Of a DNA stretch of 64,000 nt, positions 56,603 to 64,000 are shown in pieces. Every line of letters begins with the position of its first letter. Position 1 is the first letter of the stretch. The notes under the pieces were generated by a model. That model saw only the letters and a list, made by a program, of their open reading frames with translations, was not told the origin of the DNA and ran no database searches. This DNA comes from JBBSHJ01 sp038253135. Lineage in GTDB: Bacteria > Actinomycetota > Actinomycetes > Mycobacteriales > QHCD01. Both the position numbers and the translations under genes were made by a program. The stretch covers positions 1-64,000 of the forward strand of contig JBBSHJ010000001.1 of assembly GCA_038253135.1 (NCBI GenBank), given 5' to 3'.

Positions 56603-57280
56603 GTGACGTCGCGACGCCATCCGCTGGACAACCCGGCACTCTTCTCCCTCGCGGGCGCGCATGCCGGGCTCGCGGAGCGGCGCGGCCGAGCCGCGGTCTA
56701 TCCGCCCGACGTGTCGCCCTTTGCCGGCATCCCGGCCGCACCGGTCGCCCGGGACTGGGCCGATCTGGCCGCGCTGGTCGGGCCGGATCGTCGGGCGCTG
56801 TTGGTCGGCGCTCCCCAGCCGCCCGATGGCTGGCGGGTGCTCGGCGGGCTGCCCGGCGTACAGCTGGTCGACGACGGCGCGGCAGGGGCGGCCGATCCCG
56901 AAGCCGTCCGGCTCGGCCCGGCCGACGTGCCGGAAATGCTGGAGCTCGTCGCCGCGACCCGGCCGGGACCGTTTCGGGAGCGCACCGTCGAGATGGGCAC
57001 CTATCTTGGGATTCGCCGTGGCGGCGCGCTCATCGCCATGGCCGGGCAGCGACTGCAGCCGGCTGGCTGGGTCGAGATCAGCGCCGTCTGCGCCGACCCC
57101 GCGTGGCGGGGGCAGGGCCTGGCCAGCCGGCTCATCCGCGCCATCATCGCCGACATCCGCGACCGCGGGGCCCGGCCGATGCTGCACACCGGCACCGACA
57201 ACGACGGCGCCCTCCGGCTCTACACCCGGCAACGGTCCACGCTGCCCTGCCAGCGCAGCATCCGGCGAGTGATCAGATAG
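56603..57280 (+). pseudogene. GNAT acetyltransferase lacking its normal C-terminal end
   Basis: 225 residues from GTG 56603. Family-like start HPLDNPALFSLAGAHAGLAE, then the acetyl-CoA-binding core GWVEISAVCADPAWRGQGLA and SRLIRAIIADIRDRGARPML. After ALRLYT the family normally continues with a 'LGF..RR' strand; here it reads RQRSTLPCQRSIRRVIR and stops. The change falls where the antisense fragment of a phosphotransferase gene begins, so both were cut at the same joint near 57225-57260. It may retain weak activity; the last beta strand is probably needed for the fold. Confidence 0.65.
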
Positions 57281-57501
57281 GGCCAACCGAGCGGGTTGGC
57301 ACGGTCGGTCGACCAGTGGACCACCTCGGCGGCGGGGATGTCCGCTGCGGCGAGCATGCGGTGGCCGGTGACTTCGTTCCGCACGGCCCGCGCCGCTGCG
57401 CCGGCCCTGGGTACACCACAACCGCTGACCATCACGCTCAGTCGGAGGGTGTCCCGGGTGCGTGACCGCGTCCCGAAGACAAGCTGTTCGAACGACGTCA
57501 C
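57250..57501 (-). pseudogene. N-terminal fragment of an aminoglycoside-phosphotransferase-like gene
   Basis: Minus strand frame from GTG 57501: TSFEQLVFGTRSRTRDTLRL, SVMVSGCGVPRAGAAARAVR, NEVTGHRMLAAADIPAAEVV and GWPYLITRRM. This matches the N lobe of the APH/choline-kinase-like phosphotransferase family ('RNEV...LL...VP.P....P..YLITR'). The catalytic loop and C lobe are absent; similarity stops near 57255 and the frame ends at 57220 inside the end of the acetyltransferase. Not functional. Confidence 0.6.
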
Positions 57502-57636
57502 GCTAACGGGTCAGAGCGCGGGCGTCGCGTGGATTGGTGCGAGCACCGATCGGCGGGGCCGGAGGCGGGCATGGCCACGATGCGCGGGGCTGTGGGTGGG
57601 ACGATGGCGGCGTACCCGAGGCGAGGGAGTGCACAG

Positions 57637-59382
57637 GTGCCAGTCGAGCGACACGGCAGCGCGCCACGGCAGGACAACCGCAGCCGGGAATGGTTCGGTG
57701 CCGAAGGGCGATCGGGCTTCATCTACCGCTCCTGGATGCGCTCGCAGGGCTTCACCGGTGACGTCTTCGACGGGCGCCCGGTCATCGGCATCGCCAACAG
57801 CTGGTCGGAGCTGACGCCGTGCAACGCGCACCTGCGCGAGGTCGCCGACGCGGTCGCGCGCGGGGTCTGGCAGGCGGGCGGGTTCCCGCTGCAGTTCCCG
57901 ACCCTCTCGCTGGGCGAGACGCTGCTGCGGCCGACCGCGATGCTCTTTCGCAACCTGATGGCGATGGACGTGGAGGAGGCGCTGCGCGGCAACCCGATCG
58001 ACGGGGCGATCCTGCTGTCGGGGTGTGACAAGACGACACCGGCGATGCTGATGGGCGCCGCGTCGGTCGACCTGCCCGCGCTCATGGTGACCGGCGGGCC
58101 GAAGCTCAACGGCAAGTTCCGCGGCGAGGACATCGGCTCGGGTACGGCGGTGTGGCGCTTCGAGCAGGAGGTACGCGCCGGGCGGATGTCGCCGGATCAG
58201 CAGGAGGAAGCCGAGATCGGGCAGTCGCGCAGTGCGGGGCACTGCATGACGATGGGTACGGCGTCGACGATGGCCTGCATCGCCGAGGCGCTCGGGATGC
58301 AGCTGCCGGGGTCGGCCGCCATTCCCGCCGTCGACTCGCGCCGCTACTCGACCGCTCACGCGGCCGGCCGCCGGATGGTCGAGATGGTGCACGAGGACCT
58401 GCGGATCAGCAAGATCCTCACCCGCGCGGCCTTTGAGAATGCAATCCGGGCGAATGCGGCGATCGGCGGGTCGACCAACGCCGCGATCCATCTGATCGCG
58501 ATCGCGGGGCGGATCGGGGTGCCGCTCGACCTCGACGACGTCGACCGCCTCGCGCGCGACGTACCGACGCTCGTCGATCTCATGCCGTCGGGCACCCATC
58601 TGATGGAGGACTTCTACTACGCCGGCGGCCTGCCCGCGGTGCTGCGGGAGATTTCCGGCCTGCTGCACAATGACGCGATCACCGTGACGGGCAAGGGCAT
58701 CGGCGAGAACAACGCCGAGGCGCAGTGCTGGGACCGCGACGTGATCCGGCCGATCGACAATCCGTTCAAGCCGGCCGGGTCGGGGACCGCGGTGCTGCGC
58801 GGAAACCTCTGCCCCGATGGCGCGGTCATCAAGCAGTCGGCCGCCGCGCCGGAATTGTTGCAACACCGGGGCCAGGCTCTCGTCTTCGACACGGTCGAGG
58901 AATACAACTCCGTGAGCGAGGATCCCGACCTGCCGGTCGATGCCTCCACCGTCCTGGTGGTCAGAAATGCCGGTCCGCGCGGATATCCCGGCATGCCCGA
59001 GGTGGGCAACGTCCCGATCCCGACCAAGCTGGCGCTGCAGGGAGTCGAGGACATGGTTCGCATTTCCGACGGGCGGATGAGCGGGACGGGATTCGGCACT
59101 GTCGTGCTCCACGTCGCGCCCGAGGCCGCGGTCGGTGGCCCGCTCGCACTGGTCCGCACGGGCGATTGGATCAACCTCGACGTGCCGGCGCGGTCCCTGA
59201 CGGTCGAGGTCGACGAGGCGGAGATGGAGCGGCGCCGAGCGGAGTGGAAACCGCCGGAGCCGCGGCATGACCGTGGCTATGCGCGGCTCTACGTCGACCA
59301 CGTCCTGCAGGCCGACCAGGGCGCCGACCTCGATTTCCTCGTCGGGGCGAGCGGGCACGACGTACCACGGGACTCGCATTGA
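57637..59382 (+). CDS. IlvD/Edd-family sugar-acid dehydratase
   Basis: 581 residues. Iron-sulphur dehydratase resembling pentonate/hexonate dehydratases (arabinonate, xylonate, fuconate type) more than amino-acid IlvD. Seen: SREWFGAEGRSGFIYRSWMR, GIANSWSELTPCNAHLREVA (Cys), LLSGCDKTTPAMLMGAASVD (Cys), GHCMTMGTASTMACIAEALG (Cys) and AAIGGSTNAAIHLIAIAGR, plus the C-terminal swivelling domain with VRISDGRMSGTGFGTVVLHV. GTG 57637 has GAGGGAG 7 bases upstream. Overlaps the next gene (TTGA). Expected to remove water from an aldonic acid to give a 2-keto-3-deoxy acid. Confidence 0.9.
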   Translation: MPVERHGSAPRQDNRSREWFGAEGRSGFIYRSWMRSQGFTGDVFDGRPVIGIANSWSELTPCNAHLREVADAVARGVWQAGGFPLQFPTLSLGETLLRPTAMLFRNLMAMDVEEALRGNPIDGAILLSGCDKTTPAMLMGAASVDLPALMVTGGPKLNGKFRGEDIGSGTAVWRFEQEVRAGRMSPDQQEEAEIGQSRSAGHCMTMGTASTMACIAEALGMQLPGSAAIPAVDSRRYSTAHAAGRRMVEMVHEDLRISKILTRAAFENAIRANAAIGGSTNAAIHLIAIAGRIGVPLDLDDVDRLARDVPTLVDLMPSGTHLMEDFYYAGGLPAVLREISGLLHNDAITVTGKGIGENNAEAQCWDRDVIRPIDNPFKPAGSGTAVLRGNLCPDGAVIKQSAAAPELLQHRGQALVFDTVEEYNSVSEDPDLPVDASTVLVVRNAGPRGYPGMPEVGNVPIPTKLALQGVEDMVRISDGRMSGTGFGTVVLHVAPEAAVGGPLALVRTGDWINLDVPARSLTVEVDEAEMERRRAEWKPPEPRHDRGYARLYVDHVLQADQGADLDFLVGASGHDVPRDSH

Positions 59383-60401
59383 CCGCGGCAAGAACCGTCC
59401 GGACCATTCCCGGCGACGCGCCGCTCCGGGCGGCCGTCGTCGGTGCCGGCGGGATGGGCAAGGGCTGGATCAGCACCGTCGCCGGGTCACCGCTCGTCGA
59501 GCTGGTCGGGGTCGTCGATCTCGACGAGTCGGCGGCGCTCGCGGCCGCACCGGACGGCGTGCCCGTCGGCACTTCGCTCGGAGCGTTGGCCGCGCAGGTC
59601 GGGGCCGAGGTCGTCATCGACGTGACGGTGCCGGAGGCGCACCTTCCGGTCACACTGGAGGCGCTCGGCCTCGGGTTGCCGGTGCTCGGCGAGAAACCGC
59701 TAGCCGCGTCGATGGCCGCGGCCCGCCAGTTGATGGACGCGGCGGAGAAATCCGGCGAATTATTCATGGTGAGTCAGAATCGGCGCTTCAACCCGCTGCT
59801 GTTCGATTTCAAGCACCGAGTCGACGCGCTCGGTGGCGCTCAGATCCTGACCCACGAATTCTTCAAAGCACCGCATTTCGGCGGATTCCGCGATGCGATG
59901 GAGCATCCGTTGCTGCTGGACATGGCGATCCACAATTTCGACGCCGCCCGGTTCGTGCTCGGCGGGGACGCGATCGCGGTGTATTGCGAGGAGTACAACC
60001 CGTCGTGGAGCTGGTACGACGGCGCCGCCGCTGCGACGCTGATCGCCGAATTCGCCGGTGGCGCGCGCTATGTCTACACCGGAAGCTGGTGCAGCGAGGG
60101 CCTCGAGACCTCCTGGGACACCCGGTGGCGGGCCAGCTGTCCCGGTGGCTCGGCGGTGTGGGATGGCGATCATCCGGCGGAGTCGGAGCCAGCCGTGCAC
60201 GGCGTACCGCCGGCGCCGCCGGCGAACGGCATCGAGGGCTCGCTGGCGGCCTTCGTGCACGCGCTGCGCACCGGCGAGGCTCCGATGGGCGAGTGCCACG
60301 ATAACCTGCAGAGCCTCGCACTGGTCCACGCCGCCATCGCCTCGGCCGATCAGGGACGCAAGGTGACGCTCGAAGAGGTGCTGACCGCCGCGCGTCCGTG
60401 A
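59379..60401 (+). CDS. Gfo/Idh/MocA-family oxidoreductase (sugar dehydrogenase)
   Basis: 340 residues. NAD(P)-binding start LRAAVVGAGGMGKGWISTVA, GEKPLAASMAAARQ with the catalytic Lys of the EKP motif, QNRRFNPLLFDFKHRV, and the HNFDAARFVLGGD motif with the active-site His and Asp. TTG 59379 overlaps the dehydratase stop by four bases (TTGA), so it is coupled; no better start is seen before the Rossmann fold. Likely oxidises the sugar that gives the acid used by the dehydratase (inference). Confidence 0.87.
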   Translation: MTAARTVRTIPGDAPLRAAVVGAGGMGKGWISTVAGSPLVELVGVVDLDESAALAAAPDGVPVGTSLGALAAQVGAEVVIDVTVPEAHLPVTLEALGLGLPVLGEKPLAASMAAARQLMDAAEKSGELFMVSQNRRFNPLLFDFKHRVDALGGAQILTHEFFKAPHFGGFRDAMEHPLLLDMAIHNFDAARFVLGGDAIAVYCEEYNPSWSWYDGAAAATLIAEFAGGARYVYTGSWCSEGLETSWDTRWRASCPGGSAVWDGDHPAESEPAVHGVPPAPPANGIEGSLAAFVHALRTGEAPMGECHDNLQSLALVHAAIASADQGRKVTLEEVLTAARP

Positions 60402-60451
60402 CCCGGACCCGTCGTGGCTCGTGCCGGTGCGCGGCCGGCCCTCGCGGCTGG

Positions 60452-61267
60452 TCAGGCGGGTGCGGTCGCGGTCGGCTCGTTCTCGATGCGGGTCAGCCAG
60501 TAGTCGAAGTCGTACGTCGCCTCGCCGGTCAGGTGCCGCCACAGCCGCGCCCGGTTAATGAGCTCGAGGCGTGCGGTCGCGTTTTCGTACCAGGCAAACC
60601 GCTGCCGCAGCGCCTCCTCGACCTCCGGTGAGTCGAGGTCGGTGGTGTTCCACAGCCGTTCCTGGCGGACGGTCGGGTTGAGCCGGATCTTGTACATGTA
60701 ACGCAGCTGGTCGCTGTCGTTGCGCCGGCCACAGTGCCAGATGCCGTGGTGCAGGATCAGCACGGTGCCGGCCGGGCAGGTCAGCGGGATCTGGCCGCGC
60801 AGATTCTGATAGCGCCCGATGTCGGTCTCATTGATCCGGCGCAGGTGGCTGCCCGGTACGACGAGCGTGCCGCCCATTTCCGGCGTCACCTCGTGCGGGT
60901 AATACATGAGCTGGATGTCGAACGCCGTCCGGATGTCGATGATCGCATCGGCGTGCAGATGCTGCGACTCGCCGCCACGGGCCGGGCGTACGTGCGTCGC
61001 GTGGTGATCGACGAGGGGCGCCGGCCCGACGAGGCTGGCGATCGCGCCGGCGACCCGCGGGTGGCCGAGGATCGCGGTAATTGCCGGCTGGTCGGCGTAC
61101 GCCTCTGACAGCGGGATTCCCGCCGGTACGCCGGGAAGTCCGGCCTCGATGACCGTCATGGCGGCTTGGTTGGTCGCGCCGTCGATGATGCCGTCGAACC
61201 GCAGCATTCCGGCGGCGACGAACTGTGCCATCTGGACGGAGTTGAGTAACGTCGGCTGCGCCGTCAT
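60452..61267 (-). CDS. Phytanoyl-CoA-dioxygenase-like Fe(II)/2-oxoglutarate enzyme
   Basis: 271 residues. Double-stranded beta-helix enzyme: QHLHADAIIDIRTAFDIQLM gives the H-x-D iron pair, GGTLVVPGSHLRRINETDIG follows, and ILHHGIWHCGRRNDSDQLRY gives the distal His and the Arg for 2-oxoglutarate. N-terminal helices (about 5-60) as in the family. Substrate unknown. ATG 61267 overlaps the stop of the upstream small gene (ATGA), so the two form one unit. Convergent with the Gfo/Idh gene. Confidence 0.85.
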   Translation of the reverse strand: MTAQPTLLNSVQMAQFVAAGMLRFDGIIDGATNQAAMTVIEAGLPGVPAGIPLSEAYADQPAITAILGHPRVAGAIASLVGPAPLVDHHATHVRPARGGESQHLHADAIIDIRTAFDIQLMYYPHEVTPEMGGTLVVPGSHLRRINETDIGRYQNLRGQIPLTCPAGTVLILHHGIWHCGRRNDSDQLRYMYKIRLNPTVRQERLWNTTDLDSPEVEEALRQRFAWYENATARLELINRARLWRHLTGEATYDFDYWLTRIENEPTATAPA

Positions 61268-61545
61268 TTCGCGATCTCCTCCAACCGCTCGAAATAGAAT
61301 TCGTGCTTGAGGAACGACGTGTCCCATTCGTGCCCGGGCTGCGGTGGGACCAGCTGCGCGGCCTGGATCAGCCGCCAGCCGTCGCGCAACGCCGCGAGCC
61401 CGGTGGGGTACGGCGGCTCCGAGCTGTCGCCGGTGGCGAAATCGGTCCTGCCGGTGCCGTCGTACTGCGCCCAGCCGGTCACGCTGCTGTCCAGCGCCGA
61501 GTCGTTCAAATACAGGACGAGCACCTGCTGCCGTACCGCCGTCAT
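61264..61545 (-). CDS. Unknown 93-residue protein coupled to the dioxygenase-like gene
   Basis: 93 residues. I do not recognise a named family. It has a short beta start (QQVLVLYLNDSALDSSVTGW), a loop with GDSSEPPYPTGLAALRDGWR, and an acidic C-terminal helix (HEWDTSFLKHEFYFERLEEI). No signal peptide or membrane segment. ATG 61545 has GAGGG about 7 bases upstream. The ATGA overlap with the phytanoyl-CoA-dioxygenase-like gene implies co-translation, so it may be a subunit, partner or carrier of that enzyme (inference). Confidence 0.7.
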   Translation of the reverse strand: MTAVRQQVLVLYLNDSALDSSVTGWAQYDGTGRTDFATGDSSEPPYPTGLAALRDGWRLIQAAQLVPPQPGHEWDTSFLKHEFYFERLEEIAK

Positions 61546-61676
61546 CTGCCGCCCTCAGTGAATCCTCGGATGATTTCGAGTCAACGCTACTCATCGCGTG
61601 GCGCTGCGGGCGAATCGATTGACCGGATCCGGCTGTGGAGTTGTGCGCTTCGGTCCGCCCGGGAGCAGGCGAGCCA

Positions 61677-62939
61677 TCACGCATCGGCCGCATGCGTGAC
61701 GTCCGGGTGACGGGTGGCTCGGCTCAACGTGGCTCCGGTGACGATCGCGACGAGGACTCCGGCGGCGCCCGCACCGGCGAGCACGGTCCGCGGTGACGCT
61801 GAGGTCAACGCGAACCCGCCGCCAAGATAGGAGAGTCCCGCGGCGAGGCCGATCGCGGTGTAGAAGTTCGCGAAGACGCGCGATTGCATCGCCGTCGGCA
61901 CGTAGCGCTGCAGCAGCGTGTTACCGCCGGCGTCCTGTGCGGCGATCCCGAGGCCGCGAACGATCTGGCTGGTTATCGCCAAGGCGATGATCCATGACAG
62001 GCCGGTCGCCAGGTTGCCAAGGCTGTTGAGGGCGATGCCGCCGACCAGGAACAGGTGAGGTGCTTCGCGCCGAATACGGGTCAGTGCGAGGAAACCGATT
62101 AGCAGCCCAGCGTCAGCTCCCGCGTAGAGCAGGCTGGTGAGGGAGCTGCTGGCGTGCAACGTGTCTTTGGCCAGGAAGACCAGCGCGACGTCGTCCAAGG
62201 CGGTGCACGCGACCAGCGCACTGAAACCGAGGACCGTCGTCCGCACGATCCGGTTACTCCACATGTAACGCAGGCCAGTTACGACGTCCCGCCAGATGCC
62301 TTGGCGAGTCTCACCTGCCCGCGGGTAGGGATGCGGCGCGGTGGGTGGAAGGTCCGGTAGCCGCCAGAGCAGGGTGACGGAGACGGCGAAGGTGAGCGCG
62401 TCAACGAGTAGGACTCCGCGCAGACCCACCAGCGGCGTGAGCACAGCCACGCCGAGGGGGCCGACGATTGCCAGTCCGTAGGTGCCGAAACCGATGATCG
62501 AATTCGCCCGAGTCAGATCTGATTCGGGCACCAACTGCGGTACGGCGCTCGAGGACGCCGGCTGGAAGGCACTGGCGAGGTTGGCATTGATCGCGACGAG
62601 AATCAGCAATCCGGCGAGCCCGGGCATCCAGAGGGCCAGCATCAGCACCGCTGCGGCTTGCAGGACCTGCGTCGTGATCATCAGTCGGCGGCGGTCGAAT
62701 CGGTCACCGAGGGAGCCCAGGACTGGGCTGAACAGGCTCGGTGCAAAATCACCGACGATCAGCAGTGCCGCCACGGCCGGACCACCGGAACGGTGCGCGA
62801 CGTATAACAACAAAGCCATGTGGGCCAGCGAGTCGCCGGCAAATGACACCGTGCGCCCGGACCACAGCAAGCCGAATCCGGGATTGTGTCGAAGCAGACC
62901 CCACCCGCGACGCCGACCCGACGCCGCATCGGACACCAT
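61677..62939 (-). CDS. Major facilitator superfamily exporter
   Basis: 420 residues, about 12 membrane segments. MFS-3-like drug/enterobactin exporter type: GFGLLWSGRTVSFAGDSLAH in the first helix, the inter-helix motif SLGDRFDRRRLMITTQVLQA (motif A, G-x-x-x-D-R-x-x-R-R), SAFQPASSSAVPQLVPESDL and RANSIIGFGTYGLAIVGPLG. The start codon follows GGAAAGGAAG. Substrate unknown; not obviously tied to the sugar genes. Ends 131 bases beyond the start of the unknown small gene on the same strand. Confidence 0.9.
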   Translation of the reverse strand: MVSDAASGRRRGWGLLRHNPGFGLLWSGRTVSFAGDSLAHMALLLYVAHRSGGPAVAALLIVGDFAPSLFSPVLGSLGDRFDRRRLMITTQVLQAAAVLMLALWMPGLAGLLILVAINANLASAFQPASSSAVPQLVPESDLTRANSIIGFGTYGLAIVGPLGVAVLTPLVGLRGVLLVDALTFAVSVTLLWRLPDLPPTAPHPYPRAGETRQGIWRDVVTGLRYMWSNRIVRTTVLGFSALVACTALDDVALVFLAKDTLHASSSLTSLLYAGADAGLLIGFLALTRIRREAPHLFLVGGIALNSLGNLATGLSWIIALAITSQIVRGLGIAAQDAGGNTLLQRYVPTAMQSRVFANFYTAIGLAAGLSYLGGGFALTSASPRTVLAGAGAAGVLVAIVTGATLSRATRHPDVTHAADA

Positions 62940-63079
62940 GACCTACTTCCTTTCCGGCTCCGCGCCGGGGGGCGCACGTAGGAATCCGCTATCCGGCAGA
63001 GCGCAACTGCCGGTTGGCTTCGGTCCCGTGTTCGGTGCCGGTCGGCGGCCGCGATTGCCTGATCCGCATTCTTCGCCAT

Positions 63080-63429
63080 GTCGACAGGGTCGGCCAGTCG
63101 ATTATCGTTTCAGGTCCGCCTTCTACTCACGGCTGCTCGGCTGGCCGATGGGCACGGTGGAGCAGGCGCCCGACGAACCGCCGAACGACGGATTTGTGCG
63201 GATCTGGCCGCCGCCGGGCGAGACGGGACCGACCCTGAATTTCGCGTACAAGCGAGCGTTCACTCCGCCGATATGGCCGAGCGCGGCGGGTGCGCAAAAC
63301 GCCACGCAGCATCTCGATATCGGCGCGGACGACCTCGACGCGGCGGAGACTTGGGCAATCGAGGCAGGCGCTACGCGCGACGAGCATCGGTGCGGTGCGG
63401 TGCGGTGCGGTGCGGTGCGCGGAATTTAG
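63080..63429 (+). pseudogene. Decayed VOC (glyoxalase-fold) gene
   Basis: A VOC-family middle part is readable: SAFYSRLLGWPMGTVEQAPD, ETGPTLNFAYKRAFTPPIWP and NATQHLDIGADDLDAAETWA. The expected first strand (QSIIVSGP) lies in another frame, so there is a frameshift near 63110. The end of the gene, normally 'D..GHPF.L', is replaced by a run of GGTGC repeats, then a stop at 63427-63429. No valid start is seen. The rest of the 560-base gap between the MFS gene and the DUF222 gene holds no other gene. Confidence 0.6.
63389..63418. repeat. GGTGC tandem repeat, six copies
   Basis: Six uninterrupted GGTGC units followed by GC. It lies exactly where the VOC-like similarity ends; slippage or recombination here may have destroyed the gene. 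The unit length of 5 is not a multiple of 3, so copy number changes shift the frame. Confidence 0.9.
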
Positions 63430-63463
63430 CTGACTCGACCGGCCAAATATTGAATTGCTTCCC

Positions 63464-63492
63464 TTGCCCTGCGTCGGCGAGGCGGGTAGAAT
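63464..63492 (+). promoter_or_regulatory. Promoter of the DUF222 gene
   Basis: TTGCCC (63464-63469), 17-base spacer, TAGAAT (63487-63492), then 7 bases to ATG 63500. A near-consensus -10 at this distance means transcription should start at or next to the start codon (leaderless). Confidence 0.65.
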
Positions 63493-63499
63493 CGAACAC

Positions 63500-64000
63500 A
63501 TGTTTGGGCAATCGGTCGGGGAGCCAGCGGTGGCGCTGACGGTCGCGGAGATCCGCGAGTTCGTCGCCCGGCTGGCAGTGCCGGTGAAGGGCGAGGACTC
63601 GGCCGGCCTGGTGGACCGGCTTGATGGGTTGGAGCGGCTTAAGGCCGCCGCGGGCGGAGCCCAGCTGATCGCGAGCGTCGAGGTGGCCGATCGGGAGCTG
63701 GCCCGGGATGCGGCGGCCGGGGTGCCGCTGCGGCGGCGCGGTGAGGCCGCCGGGGCGCTAGTCGGTTTCGCCTGCCGGATTTCTCCGTGGGCGGGCACCC
63801 GTCGGATCGCCGAGGGCCGGGTGCTGGTCGAGGACCTGCCGCGCACTCTGTCCGCGCTGCGCCGGGGTGAGATTTCGCAGTGGCGGGCGACGATCGTGGC
63901 CCGGGCCAGCGCGGCGTTGGACGCAGCAGCACGGCGGCGGGTGGACGCCGAGCTCGCCGCCGAGCTGCCCAAGCTCGGGGATCGCAAGCTCAAGGCGGCG
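63500..64000 (+). CDS. DUF222 domain protein, probably of the HNH-endonuclease type (3' end outside window)
   Basis: 167 codons to the window edge. The sequence matches the N-terminal DUF222 domain of the actinobacterial 13E12-repeat family: LTVAEIREFVARL, DRLDGLERLKAAAGGAQLIA, VADRELARDAAAG, the ISPWAGTRRI segment, LSALRRGEISQWRATIVARA and LDAAARRRVDAELAAELPKL. In the family an HNH nuclease domain normally follows at the C terminus; it is beyond the window. Function unknown; such genes are multicopy in actinobacteria. ATG 63500 is served by a leaderless-type promoter. Confidence 0.88.
   Translation, partial: MFGQSVGEPAVALTVAEIREFVARLAVPVKGEDSAGLVDRLDGLERLKAAAGGAQLIASVEVADRELARDAAAGVPLRRRGEAAGALVGFACRISPWAGTRRIAEGRVLVEDLPRTLSALRRGEISQWRATIVARASAALDAAARRRVDAELAAELPKLGDRKLKAA

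Overview
The window comes from a high-GC Gram-positive bacterium of the class Actinomycetes. The signs are the very high GC content, GTG and even TTG starts, many apparently leaderless genes (a TANNNT box 6-8 bases before the start codon), resuscitation-promoting factor (Rpf) and NlpC/P60 wall hydrolases, a mycothiol-type DinB/maleylpyruvate-isomerase-like protein, DUF3151 and DUF3073 proteins, a BldC-type regulator beside a branched-chain amino acid dehydrogenase, and a tRNA-Glu/Asp/Phe group. The order and genus cannot be fixed from the sequence alone.

Layout. (1) 1-7.9 kb: a cell-wall remodelling locus. The tail of an ISAzo13-type transposase abuts a decapitated Rpf gene. An intact Rpf gene with a long structured leader follows, then a DUF3151 gene, then two minus-strand NlpC/P60 endopeptidase genes. 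Three of these proteins carry the same beta-rich repeat of about 75-90 residues, and the two NlpC/P60 genes share an almost identical promoter and leader. (2) 8.2-33.3 kb: de novo purine synthesis genes (purA, purD, purB, purC, purS-purQ-purL, purF, purM) interleaved with a LacI regulator, a five-gene Dpp/Opp-type ABC importer with a perfect LacI-type operator, a membrane metallophosphoesterase, a PAP2 membrane phosphatase/transferase and two overlapping Gfo/Idh oxidoreductases. (3) 33.4-45.7 kb: a Leu/Val dehydrogenase divergent from BldC, a second six-gene ABC importer operon that includes a small unknown membrane protein, a DapC-like aminotransferase, a VIT-type metal transporter, a secreted beta-propeller and a MarR regulator. 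(4) 45.9-49.1 kb: a truncated-haemoglobin/ankyrin fusion gene, then tRNA-Phe, an aldo/keto reductase, tRNA-Asp and tRNA-Glu. (5) 49.4-62.9 kb: a putative sugar or sugar-acid catabolic locus (ADP-ribosylglycohydrolase-family enzyme, MarR, LacI, fucose-isomerase-like protein, FGGY kinase, IlvD/Edd dehydratase, Gfo/Idh dehydrogenase, phytanoyl-CoA-dioxygenase-like enzyme with an unknown 93-residue partner, MFS exporter), interrupted at 56.0-57.5 kb by broken genes. (6) 63.0-64.0 kb: a decayed VOC gene ending in a GGTGC tandem repeat, then the start of a DUF222/HNH-type gene cut by the window edge.

The purine genes cover most IMP-pathway steps plus both AMP steps (purA, purB); purN, purE, purK and purH are not in the window. 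The wall-hydrolase block is the most coherent candidate for something undescribed: a modular repeat family plus a shared promoter/leader cassette. The globin-ankyrin fusion under a MarR-type palindrome and the isomerase-kinase-dehydratase-ADP-ribosylglycohydrolase locus are the next most interesting. All functions come from sequence motifs and gene context; no database search was possible.
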